Positions 1-8,435 of a stretch of 15,134 nucleotides of DNA are shown in pieces. How positions within the stretch are numbered: position 1 is the stretch's first letter; each line of letters starts with the position of its first letter. The stretch spans positions 1 to 15,134 of the forward strand of contig JAEPRB010000526.1 in NCBI GenBank assembly GCA_016758965.1. The letters are read 5' to 3'. The notes under the pieces were generated by a model. It did not search any database. It was given only the letters and a program-made list of their open reading frames with translations, and had not been told where the DNA came from. This stretch comes from Circinella minor. Lineage: Eukaryota; Mucoromycota; Mucoromycetes; Mucorales; Lichtheimiaceae. Made by a program: the position numbers and the translations under genes.

Positions 1-480
1 TTTAAAGAAATAACTATGAAGCAAATCTGTTTTTTATAATCTTTTTTTTTTCGCTTATCACACAGTTGTACCCAAAAAACGTCAATGAATGCTTGATCCA
101 AGCTTGACAATCTTAGGCTCAAATTTGTAACTATCCCATTTTTGTAGGCTGGTAGTAGCTTAAATTTGTGTTGCCATGACTCGATTATAAGGTTAATGGC
201 TCAATTTCGTTTAAACAGCTCAATTTGGAAACACGAAATTGCGCCAATGTGCCTATAGAGCGGGGGGTGGATCAATAATAAAAATAAACATAGTCCGTGT
301 TGTAATCATGGTAAAAGCTCAATTGATATTTCTTTTTATATATATCTACTGAACTATTACGTATTAATCTAGCGCTTTTTTATAAACAATCTATAACTTT
401 TGATATCAGTGCTTTTGTTTTATTTTCATATTGAAAATACCATAGTAAAAATATTATTAGACTTTGGTGCTTTTATACCC
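1..480. other. AT-rich non-coding DNA with a small inverted repeat
   Basis: I see no credible coding sequence here. A short motif of the form GGCTCAA(A)TTT or AGCT(C/T)AAATTT recurs about five times between 115 and 325. There is a perfect 9-bp inverted repeat, CAATTTCGT at 202-210 and ACGAAATTG at 233-241, followed by a G-rich patch near 258-270 (GCGGGGGGTGG). This kind of clustering is often left by the end of a DNA transposon, but I cannot match it to a named element. Confidence 0.4.
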
Positions 481-497
481 TACGAATATAGTAATTT

Positions 498-562
498 TTC
501 GTTAAACAGGTACTACGTACTCGTTAAACCGGTATTTCGCTAAACCGGTACGTAGTACGTAT
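498..562. repeat. Three GTTAAACCGGTA-like units with a flanking 11-bp inverted repeat
   Basis: Three near-copies of a 12-13 bp motif follow one another: CGTTAAACAGGTA, CGTTAAACCGGTA and CGCTAAACCGGTA. A perfect 11-bp inverted repeat (GTACTACGTAC at 510-520, GTACGTAGTAC at 548-558) encloses the second and third units. It lies a few hundred bases beyond the 3' end of the decayed minus-strand transposase at 785-1662, where that element's terminal repeat would be expected. Tandem GTTAA-type motifs are common in the sub-terminal repeats of pogo/jerky-like transposons. Assignment to that element is inference. Confidence 0.45.
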
Positions 563-784
563 CTCTCAAATATTTACAAGAGTTATATTAGTCTTTTTTT
601 CTTTATATGTATATATATGTATATAATAATATTACTCTTTTTATTGGTTCTGTGATCAAATCGGATACGTAGCTTTATTATTATTATTATTATTAAATAT
701 TTAATTGGTAAAATCAGTAATTCAAGCTTGCTTATATGTCATCTCAGCTCTTTCCTTTGTTTCTAGAAGCTTGAATTTTTTTTT
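559..784. other. AT-rich spacer with TTA microsatellite
   Basis: Non-coding and strongly AT-rich. It contains a (TTA)n run at about 675-695 and a poly-T run of about 13 bases near 777-789, immediately beyond the end of the acidic tail of the transposase remnant. Nothing else is recognisable. Confidence 0.5.
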
Positions 785-1662
785 TTTTTGCACCAAGTAA
801 AAAATATCTAGATCGTCCTTGTCGTCTAAGGAAAGTCCGTCAACAAATTGTTGCTAGTATTGCCTTTTTTCCGCCAATTTGACAAGGAGGCTTTTTTCTT
901 CTTCCTCGACTACTTCTTCCTCAATTTCTTCATCCACTTGTTCTTCTTCATCATCTAATATATAATTGGGCTCGCTGTTGGTACAATTTATCCCGACTTA
1001 TTCATATAACTGCTCAATATGCTCGATAATAATATGTACCTTGATGTTGTCAATTCATTAAGTGATCGAAACACTGGTCCATTATCAATATATCATGAAT
1101 ATCATCGTTTTCATCGTTAGAAGTTAAGTTGACTGTATCAACACTATCTTCTTCTGTACCAACTGTTGCAAGATGACTGTTGTTTTTTGTTCATTTAAAT
1201 CAAGATCATCCTGCAAAACAACAGCGGCATCTTGTACATCAACTGCTTCTTCTGAAATTTCATTAGAAATAAGGCCAGTGTGGGGGAAACAGTTGGTGAT
1301 TATTTCTGGTGTAACTCTTTCCCATGCCATTTTGGACCAATCCAAAGCCTGTTTCAACTTGATATCATAAAGCTTTTCGAGATTCCCTTCATTATATATA
1401 CGTAATGGTCGCTTGATGGAATAACATGGCACTAGGTAGATAATAAGTATATAAGTTATTTGAACAACAAATTATCAATTGTAATATGTATAAAAAATAT
1501 ATTCTTAAAATACTATACCGGTATTTCTTTTTGAATGCAGCAATGATTCCAGCATCGAGGGGGTTGGTAGTGGGAAGTAGTATTTGGCGGGAGCATGCAG
1601 ATCTCAATATTTATTATGCCAAACCACAAAAGAGGAAATATCACTTGGAAAAATGAGTTGGA
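785..1662 (-). pseudogene. Decayed pogo/Tigger-type DDE transposase (C-terminal part)
   Basis: This is the C-terminal third of a Tc1/mariner-superfamily transposase of the pogo/Tigger (CENP-B-like, DDE_1) type. Reading leftwards on the minus strand I see a segment with LPPNTTSHYQP, then LDAGIIAAFKKKYR, an intron (1432-1513, GTATTT...CTAG), then KLKQALDWSKMAWERVTPEI and TNCFPHTGLIS, and finally a Glu/Asp-rich tail (about 790-965). The LPPNTT...QPLDAGI, W..V...TI.NCF pattern is diagnostic of the family. The catalytic-core start is missing. The gene is broken: an extra base in the G run at 1559-1563 (minus-strand C run) shifts the frame between QP and LDAG, another shift lies near 1160, more follow in the tail, and a stop lies at about 840 in the tail frame. 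It can no longer be functional. The splice model is mine and is supported because it restores the family spacing. Confidence 0.8.
1432..1513 (-). other. Intron in the transposase remnant
   Basis: An 82-nt intron with a GTATTT donor and a CTACCTAG acceptor on the minus strand. Removing it joins ...KKKYRY to MPCYSIKRP... in the same frame and reproduces the usual distance between the DAGII...FK..YR motif and the LDW...W..V segment of pogo-like transposases. Confidence 0.6.
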
Positions 1663-1932
1663 TTAATTATCCAAAAAGTGGATATAAGAGTATTTTATTA
1701 TCAAAAAAAAAATATAAAGATAAAAAGCTAAGCTAAAATTCTTTGATCAATTCGATCCTATTTATAATATTTACTATAACGTTTAATAATAACTAATAAT
1801 TATAAAAACTATTTAATAATCGTTAATGTTTCTTGTTAATAAATGTTTCTTTATGATTAGCGTCCACCAATGAAATTCAATCTTAGTTTCAGCAAATTAT
1901 AATATCCATTTTAAATGCTACATTTATTATTA
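1663..1932. other. AT-rich spacer
   Basis: No coding or structured signal is recognised in this stretch between the transposase remnant and the PD-(D/E)XK-like fragment. It is very AT-rich with several poly-A and poly-T runs. Confidence 0.5.
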
Positions 1933-2011
1933 TTACTGAAATTTGGGTTCATATGATAATAAAAGAAAAATTATGAGGGGTGGGGGTTTTTTTTTTTCGG
2001 ACGTAACAGTA

Positions 2012-2340
2012 TCAAGTAGATCCTTAACAAAATCAACGAGATGTACTCGATTTCGAATCAAACTGGTATAGTGATCGAAGGCAAGATTTTTCAAATGATT
2101 CATGGTAACATCGTCGCAGGGAATATCAGTAATTGTAGCAGATTGAGTTAAGAATAAGCCAAATGCAACAAAAAGATCAGAGTGTTCAGCAGGTGTCAAG
2201 ATATTCAGGGTTGTCTTAGACATGATCAACCATGACACGGGTATGAATGGCATCCAAGTAGGATATTCCACCGTTTAATCGATAGTTCAATTGTTGCTAG
2301 ATAAAGTATTCATACAAATAATCAGTATAATATTCATCAT
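2012..2340 (-). pseudogene. Degraded fragment of the PD-(D/E)XK-like family (second copy)
   Basis: This is a diverged copy of the middle of the intact gene at 11322-12455. The protein from about 2240 down to 2015 reads LIMSKTTLNILTPAEHSD, then FVAFGLFLTQS and TITDIPCDD, then MNHLKNLAFDHYTSLI and HLVDFVKDLL. It aligns almost residue for residue with positions 137-207 of the intact protein. Upstream, 2240-2330 still matches at DNA level (TGTATGAATA, TCGATTAAACGG, CATACCCGTGTCATGGTTG) but carries in-frame stops, and a deletion of about 16 bp near 2225 shifts the frame. The segment holding D51, E69 and Q71 is absent, as is the C-terminal tail, which is replaced by a poly-T run and non-homologous sequence after about 2012. 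Non-functional; it shows that the family is multi-copy here. Confidence 0.85.
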
Positions 2341-2870
2341 TGGTATCTTTTCCTTGTTCATCATGTTTTCTCTTGTATATTAATCTACGAATTGCAACTA
2401 GTCAGTCAAAGGGTCGTCAGCCATTTAATACTAGATAAATAAAAAAAGCTTTGGCCTATTTACCTGGACCATCCAAAAAAATCCAATCACCCCTCGTAAC
2501 TTGTCGCCATTGTAGTTGGTCAAGATCGTACATTTTGTTACCCGTTCATAACCCACTGGATTACCCATACCTTGAGGTTTTATTACCCAAAGACGAACTT
2601 GATCATCTTATTAATAATAATAGTTAGACCCTGTTTTCATATATATACTGTCATTCATAGATGCGAAAGCAAACAAATATCTATTTTTATTACCTTTGGC
2701 GCTTGAGCGTACAAATAATACTTTTGCATGACTAATCAATTTTCTGTCCGCATGAGGGTGTGTATCAAGAATATGAAGCAATATCGAATAACACTCGTAG
2801 GCTCTTTTAATATGATTAAATAGATCCCTGTGGTGATCCCTTGTCCCCAAAGGTCCCGACGGTTCGAGTA
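2297..2870 (-). pseudogene. Unrecognised multi-exon gene with a frameshift (3' part)
   Basis: I do not recognise the product. A spliced model on the minus strand gives coherent protein: exon 2694 to about 2870 (includes HIKRAYECYSILLHILDTHP and ISHAKVLFVRSSAK), intron 2607-2693 (GTAATA...AATAAG), exon 2464-2606 (DDQVRLWVIKPQGMGNPVGY, then LDQLQWRQVTRGDWIFLDGP), intron 2398-2463 (GTAAAT...GACTAG), exon 2297-2397 (AIRRLIYKRKHDEQG, ending in a stop). Both splice junctions join in phase on either side. Inside the middle exon the frame changes once, at the A run (plus-strand TTTT, 2533-2536), as if one base were lost, so this is probably a pseudogene unless the base is a sequence error. The last exon overlaps the start of the PD-(D/E)XK-like homology at about 2300-2340, so the original C-terminus may have been replaced. 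The 5' end is not determined. Confidence 0.5.
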
Positions 2871-2968
2871 ATAAAAATTATAGGTTTTTCTCTTGATCAA
2901 AAAACATCAACCCATCTGAGTTATAGTTTTTTGTTCTATTATCGAATTTCCATATGTTCAACTCAAAA

Positions 2969-3110
2969 TCACAAGTGATGATACAACGTGAACAGCATCG
3001 CGTAAAAAGGACCAAAATACTTCGAAACAATAACTTGTTTCACACTCGTTTCTTTGAGTTGTGTGGATGAATTCCGAGCTACATATTTGACAAAAGAAGA
3101 TTAGAAAATT
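2969..3110 (-). pseudogene. Possible upstream exon of the unrecognised gene
   Basis: One minus-strand frame is open from about 3110 to a TGA at 2969-2971 and reads as plausible protein (KYVARNSSTQLKETS, then VKQVIVSKYFGPFYAMLF), with a possible intron acceptor TGTAG at 3079-3080 and a GTATGT donor near 3150. A second frame is also open over the same bases. No family is recognised. It could be an earlier exon of the gene at 2297-2870, since it has the same strand and lies about 100 nt upstream, but the connecting splice is not clear. Confidence 0.3.
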
Positions 3111-3199
3111 ATCAAAAATATAGATAGAAATAGAAAACAAAGAGGTACATACAATTATTAGATATATTATATTAATTAGCCCCTGATATTTCAAAGTAT

Positions 3200-3945
3200 A
3201 TAGAAAAAGAGTTTCTTGACATCCAGGAAACCATAATCGTTTTTATGTTTATCCATATTCTCGAACTCTTTTTATGTAGAGCTTATTTCTTGTATTATGC
3301 TTTCTCAATAATTGTTTTCAGTTTTGGTTGCAATGAGTTGTATGTTGTTGTCAATGATTGTTGCTAAACAATGTAGACTTGATCTTGACTATAAATTTTT
3401 TTTTTTTTATTTTGATAAGTTTTGATTGAAATTAATGTGTGGTAGTGAATTAAGTAATTGTAAAACGCATACCAATTTTTTTTTAAAAAGTTGTCTCTTT
3501 TCTTTTATAGTAATAAAAAAAAAAGAAGAAAAAACAAGGTCTTTCATTATTAGCTGAAAGGGTTTTTTTCCATATATGGGTTTTTTATGTGCAAAATACC
3601 ATTCTATTCTATCATCACATTATAAATCTTAAAAAAAAAAAGACTTTAAACAATGTATATAATATATATATATACTTTCTTTTATAGCTCCTGATACTTA
3701 TAATAATATGATAAAAAAAAAAAAAGAAACTTCATGATGATAAAATTATATATATATAGTAGATAGTTTGCTATTAATATATTCTTATTGATCTAATGAT
3801 CAATTTTCGAATTATTTATAGAATATAAATATAACGACGATATGATTATTTTAAATTGATGATGTAATTTCAATAAGTCATTATATACTATGTACTAAAG
3901 CAAAAAGAAAAAAATTACTCAAACTATTGTTTTTTTTTTAATGTC
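3200..3945. other. AT-rich region upstream of the retrotransposon, no LTR recognised
   Basis: Long poly-A, poly-T and (TA)n runs and no convincing coding sequence. A short minus-strand frame starts at ATG 3256-3254 (MDKHKNDYGFLDVKKLF) and could be an initial exon, but support is weak. I compared this stretch by eye with 8436-9010 and found no shared block that could be a pair of LTRs. There is no obvious tRNA-complementary primer binding site before the gag-like frame. Confidence 0.45.
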
Positions 3946-4611
3946 ATGATATGTTATTATTATCTAGAAAACCATTATACAACATATAAAAATAACAAAA
4001 AGAAACAACCTACACAACATGAATTATACATGGCACAAAAAAAACCAGGAGAAGAAGATAATCAACAAAAACGACGAACAATGTCTTTACGTTCTGGAAC
4101 TGCAGTCAATAAAACAGTTGCAACCAATACACAAGGATCAAATAAAAGAAAGCAACGAAAGATTCAATTCGAAGAACCAATTACGAATGAAAATTTTGAT
4201 CCACAATCATCAACTTCTATTCAACAAAACCCAAATCAACAACGAGTTCCACAAGTTATTCCAGCAACACAATTACCTCCAATAGAAGAGCAACAAAGAA
4301 GTATAACACCAGGAGTTGATCATTACGAAACTCCAGCACCTACACAAACAGCAATGAATATAAACGAAGATACAACAATGTTGGAACAACCATCAAGTAG
4401 TAGTTCGAGGAAAGAAAATAATCCAGATATACGTAACAAAGGAAAGGGACCAGCTGAACAACGACCAAGACCAATAAGACGTAAAACAAGAATAAAACCA
4501 GAAATCGAATATGATATAGTACAAGATGTTGCTAATATTCTGCTCAAATCAAGTTACGAAGAGAATTACACGCATTTACTTCAACTCAAAGAAAAATTGA
4601 ACCATCTTTAA
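3946..4611 (+). pseudogene. Gag-like / pol N-terminal segment of the gypsy element
   Basis: This is a Gln, Asn, Ser and Pro-rich, low-complexity hydrophilic protein segment with no membrane segment, zinc knuckle or catalytic motif. The first ATG is at 3946, but better starts are the ATG at 4030 (MAQKKPGEEDN) or the ATG at 4081 (MSLRSGTAVNK). An M-LRSG start is familiar from related retroelement polyproteins, so I favour one of these. The tail has basic patches (RPRPIRRKTRIKPE) just before EYDIVQDVAN. The stop at 4611 is artificial: near 4530-4560 the coding frame moves to the next frame, which runs without a stop into the protease. The original product was therefore a gag-protease or protease-pol polyprotein. 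Which part represents structural Gag is uncertain. Confidence 0.65.
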
Positions 4612-5246
4612 ATATAAAAGATATCAACAATAAATTAGACCCAACAGCAGCATATTCGACTGTATATATACAAGAAAACCCAGTGACTTGCCTTTATGAT
4701 ACTGGAGTCGCAAAAAGTTGTATCTCAAGAACCTTAATGGATGATTTAGAAATGGAAATACAAAGATCATCATCAGCACGATTTACTTTAGGAAATGGCG
4801 CAATACAAGTATTACAAGGAATTATCAAAGATGTAGAAATCCAAGTTGGAAATTTTATTAAAGTACCTATTACTTTAGAAGTATTGACAGACAGCCCCGT
4901 ACATTTAATTCTTGGAAATAACTGGATGCACAAAACAAGAGCAATACTACACTTTGGAACCTCCACAATCACATTAAAATATAATAACCAAGTAACATGT
5001 GTATCATTCCAGCACTCAAGATTGTTACCATGTAAAATATCAAATCGCCAAATTGAAGAAATTAATACCACGAGACAAATAAAAACAGATTCCACAGATG
5101 CAGATGGAGACACTGAAGAAACAGACGAAGAAACAACAGATGATACCGAAGATTATACATCATTTGAAAGTGATTACAGTACACAGATTCTACATCCGAA
5201 GAAGATGATATTAATGAAAATCAAGTCCCAATTGAATTTTATTTAA
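4545..5246 (+). pseudogene. Retropepsin-like aspartic protease of the gypsy element
   Basis: This is an A2/A28-like retroviral-type aspartic protease that would process the polyprotein. The catalytic triplet DTG is encoded at 4698-4706 in the context CLYDTGVAKSCIS, followed by FTLGNG and later HLILGNNWM, the hydrophobic-Gly motif that closes the fold. The frame is open from about 4545 (before the usual TAAYSTVYI lead-in), so the segment begins upstream of the first start-like codon at 4683 and is continuous with the gag-like part after a frameshift. The C-terminal part is acidic (Thr, Glu and Asp-rich). The last 20 or so codons to 5246 are out of frame: near 5180 the true reading moves to the frame that continues into the reverse transcriptase. 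The domain itself looks intact. Confidence 0.85.
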
Positions 5247-6571
5247 AAGATGATCGAGTAAAATATCCACTACAACTAGAAGAATGGACCGCACCAAATG
5301 GAACAACATGCTATCATGTTTATACTGGAGAATCACTACCTTTAACCGGGAATGAAACTACTTACCTTAGAGGCGAATTACCTCATACAAATTCCCAAGA
5401 ATTACGTTTTTATCCATATCCAGCACTGTATCAACCTTACGAATACCAAGAAACTTCACCAATATTACCAGGACAAACACAAGTTGAAATAGAAATCGAT
5501 AATCCTCGTCCCGATCCAATCGAATTACCATATAACACATATCTTGGAGATTACATAGATGCTTACCATACTAGAACTGGCGAACAAGAAGAAGAATTAG
5601 ACGATGATGAAATAGCAGAAATATATGGATACGATTATAATCCATATAGATATATACAATTACGACGACAAGGAACCACAAACGATCAAGACTTATTCAT
5701 GTTACACGAAGGAATACCAGTACAACAATCCTTAATTATATTACTACGACCAGGAATCAAAGTTTTGGAAATTTGGACTAAAGAAGATTTAATAATTCCA
5801 AATAATCGTTCAATATATTACCATGGAAAACTTCCATCCCCAAATGAAAAACCATTGCGTTTTGAACCGGAAAAACAACCAGGACAACACACCCATAATT
5901 ATTATTGTAATACAATACCTGCTGGATCAACAACCTTTACCATCACAATCCAAAATACCGTAGAATATCAAGTAATCATCAGCATAGCAAGTTTTGTCGG
6001 AACACTACATGAAGTACAAGATACAGACGAAAATAAATCAATCACCACATATAATATTTCAGAAAATAATCAAAATGAATCCCAAAACGATGATACATTA
6101 ATACCACCATTAACTGAAGAACAAAAAAATAAATTGGATATCGCAGACCTACCAGAAGACCAAGATCATAAAATTCAAAATGCATTTTTTAATTTGATCC
6201 AAAAATATCAATCTTGCATAGACTGGGACAATACAAGTTTATCCTGCACCAACGTATTACAAGTATCCATTGATACAGCAGACGCACAACCGATCAGAAC
6301 AAGACCTTACAAAATGTCACCAGAAGAAGCTGAAGCATTAAAAAAGGAATTAAATCGATTATGCACATTAGGTGTCATAGAACCATCCAAATCACCATGG
6401 TCAAGTCCAATTATTCTATTAAAAAAGAAAGGAAATACAGGCGAATATAGATTATTATCAGATTTACGACGGTTAAATATTATTGCAAAGAGTTATAATT
6501 ATCCATTACCCAATGTAGAAGAATTATTATCGTCTATAACTGAAGAAGTGTATTTTCATGTCTTGATTTAA
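5185..6571 (+). pseudogene. Linker and N-terminal reverse transcriptase of the gypsy element
   Basis: A single open frame from about 5185 to a TAA ending at 6571. The first 270 or so codons form an acidic, Tyr and Pro-rich linker without recognised domains (LYQPYEYQETSPILPGQTQ; YLGDYIDAYH). From about 6260 the reverse transcriptase fingers follow: RTRPYKMSPEEAEALKKEL, LGVIEPSKSPWSSPIILLKK, then EYRLLSDLRRLN and YPLPNVEELL, matching the G.I..S.SPW.SP...V.KK, R...DYR.LN and YPLP of Ty3/gypsy enzymes. The conserved Cys-Val-Asp is degenerate (LLSDLRRLN). At about 6555 one base is missing in the T run, so the frame ends in a stop before the first catalytic Asp. The LDLRQSFFQV segment continues in the neighbouring frame. 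Confidence 0.85.
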
Positions 6572-7612
6572 GACAATCCTTTTTTCAAGTACGTACCTTT
6601 GGAGCCATCAAGTCGAGACAAGACCACATTCACCACTAAATATGGAAATTACCGTTACACGAGATTGCCTATGGGATACAAGAATTCACCACATATTATG
6701 GCTGAAGTTGGAGCAATAGTATTTCGATCATTAATAGGAACACGCGTAGGATTATACATTGATGATGTATGTTGCTATAGTAAAAATATACAAAAACATT
6801 TATCAGATTTGGAACAAGTTTTTGAATGTCTGAAAATTGCCAACTTAAAAGTGAATATTGAAAAATGTTCATGGTTCAAAGCAAAAATAAAATACCTTGG
6901 ACATTATATTACACCATCCGGTATACACACTGATGCTGATAAAACCAAAGCTATTCAAGAAACACCTATTCCAACTACCCAAAAACAATTACGAAGTTTT
7001 CTTGGTTGTTGTAATTACTTCAGAAAATTTATAAACCGTTACTCTCAGAGAGCTCGACCATTAACAAAGATGACTGGCAACTATCCACCACCTTGGGGAG
7101 AAGCAGCAACAAAAGCATTTAATGATTTGAAAACGGTGTTAATACAAGCATCCATATTATCACGACCCGCTTATAACAAGAACTTTTACTTGATCACAGA
7201 CGGAAGCAAATTTGGCTTGGGAGGTACACTCAGTCAACTCTGTGATGATGGAAAAGAGGAAACCGTAATGTGCTATCTATCTCGTTCTACCACTAAAGGA
7301 GAAGAATCATTATCCGCTACAGGTTTAGAATGTGCAGCATTAGTATATTGTGTACAACAAACGCGACATTATCTTTTAGGAAAAAAGTTTTATGTTGTTA
7401 CATACCACCAATCTTTATCAGGCTACTTAAAAGAAAAACAACCCATTGGAAGGCATGAAAGAGCCATAGCATTTTTGAGCGAATACGATTTCGAAATTCA
7501 TTACCGAAGTGGCAAGAAAAACTAAAGTGCAGACTTCTTAAGTCGACTTCCCGGTTTCACCCATAACAACCAGACTAATGACAAGAATGAAAACGATCGA
7601 GTCGACGTTTAA
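6572..7612 (+). pseudogene. Reverse transcriptase palm and RNase H of the gypsy element
   Basis: The first 25-30 nt are read in a shifted frame (LDLRQSFFQV, with the first catalytic Asp). From 6599 the original frame resumes with no ATG: DKTTFTTKYGNYRYTRLPMG, then LYIDDV, the YxDD catalytic box at 6755-6766, the thumb region GYITPSGI-like, and LRSFLGCCNYFRKFI. RNase H follows, with ITDGSKFGLGG (first catalytic Asp) and LECAALVY (catalytic Glu). The third position is altered: the TDH motif reads TYH, with Tyr at 7403-7405. A TAA at 7523-7525 interrupts the typical GKKN...ADFLSRLP end, which continues in frame to about 7612. Frameshift, active-site substitution and nonsense codon together make it inactive. 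Confidence 0.85.
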
Positions 7613-7845
7613 ATGGAAGAACGGAAGAGTATTATAAAATAACAATATTCAGTATAAAAAAAAACATAATACGTAATAAAAAAATAATAAAGATAAAAAT
7701 AAATATATAAAAAGAAATTGTTCACATCCCCCCCTTTTCACATGAATGTAACACAGTGTCAATCCCCTTTATCTTACTCTATTTTATTATACAATAACTG
7801 TAGTACAAACAACCCTGAAGTTTCCCCACATTATTGTAATCAACC
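7613..7845. other. Non-coding AT-rich stretch inside the retrotransposon
   Basis: About 230 nt with stops in all frames separate the RNase H end from the integrase frame. It contains poly-A runs and a run of eight or nine C followed by TTTTCACATG near 7725-7740. In gypsy elements the polyprotein normally continues here, so this is an insertion, a badly decayed linker or, less likely, an intron. No clean GT-AG pair that restores the frame was found. Confidence 0.5.
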
Positions 7846-8435
7846 TATTTTTGTAAAAACCCTTATTATTTTATATTAATTAATTACATCGTACAAAACA
7901 AGATCAACATACCACACGAATATCATCAACAATCGGAAATCACGTTATTAAAAATGGAAATCGAAACATACAACGGAATTAAATATTATCTAAAAAAGCT
8001 AGATTATCCACCAAATTGCACTAAGGAATTGAGAAGAAACATACGTTCTCAAAACAAGTATTACCAAGTACAAATGACAAGTTGTATCGCCAAGGACGAA
8101 CACAAAGATTAGTGCTTACTACGAAAACCACAGCACACGAAGCTATTTTTGCACATCATTCTCATACTTTAGGAGGATATTACGCATTTGATAACACATA
8201 TTATAAAATCAAACAAAAATATTATGTGCCAGGTTTAACAAAAATGATTCGCGATTATATCAATCAATGTGACATATGTCAGAGGCAAGCATCTAAGAAC
8301 AGTTTAGAACCTTTGAACCCTATTCCTGTAACCGCAAAAATATTTCATCATGTTCAGATTGATGCTAAATTTGTGAAACGATCAAGAGGAAGGTATCGAT
8401 ATATATTATCATGTTTTGATTTATTTTCTAACTGA
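7846..8435 (+). pseudogene. Truncated integrase of the gypsy element
   Basis: An open frame begins after a TAA near 7840 and includes ATG 7954 (MEIETYNGIKYYLKKLDYPP, then CTKELRRNIRS). Near 8075 one base is out, and the reading moves to the frame with DKLYRQGRTQRLVL. The H2C2 zinc-binding domain follows: HEAIFAHHSHTLGG, YYKIKQKYYVPGLTKMIRDY and CDICQRQ, where the YYVPG segment corresponds to the usual YYWPG. The catalytic core starts with HVQIDAKF (first Asp of the DDE triad) and RYILSCFDLFSN. It then stops at TGA 8433-8435, where a Trp codon would be expected. The other two catalytic acids and the C-terminal domain are absent downstream. Confidence 0.8.

Larger units (their letters stand above)
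3946..8435 (+). mobile_element. Decayed Ty3/gypsy-type LTR retrotransposon (internal part)
   Basis: Domains follow in the order gag-like N-terminus, aspartic protease, reverse transcriptase, RNase H, integrase zinc finger and start of the integrase core. Integrase after RNase H is the Ty3/gypsy (Metaviridae) order. At least five frameshifts, several nonsense codons and a truncation in the integrase mean that it is not autonomous. No LTRs, primer binding site or polypurine tract could be identified, and a non-coding stretch (7613-7845) separates RNase H from integrase. There is no zinc knuckle or recognisable capsid domain, so the front of the element may also be lost. Confidence 0.85.

Noticed and set aside
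1173..1370. Plus-strand 65-codon Ser/Thr-rich frame
   Set aside because: Antisense to the pogo-like transposase, whose family motifs on the minus strand are unmistakable.
4030..4611. Secretory or nuclear effector protein
   Set aside because: The Gln and Ser-rich protein could look like an effector, but it continues by a single frameshift into a retroelement protease, so it belongs to the retrotransposon.
4694..5113. 139-codon frame antisense to the protease
   Set aside because: It is a shadow of the well-supported protease domain on the plus strand. The same holds for the antisense frame at 4323-4547 and the shifted plus frame at 4019-4285.
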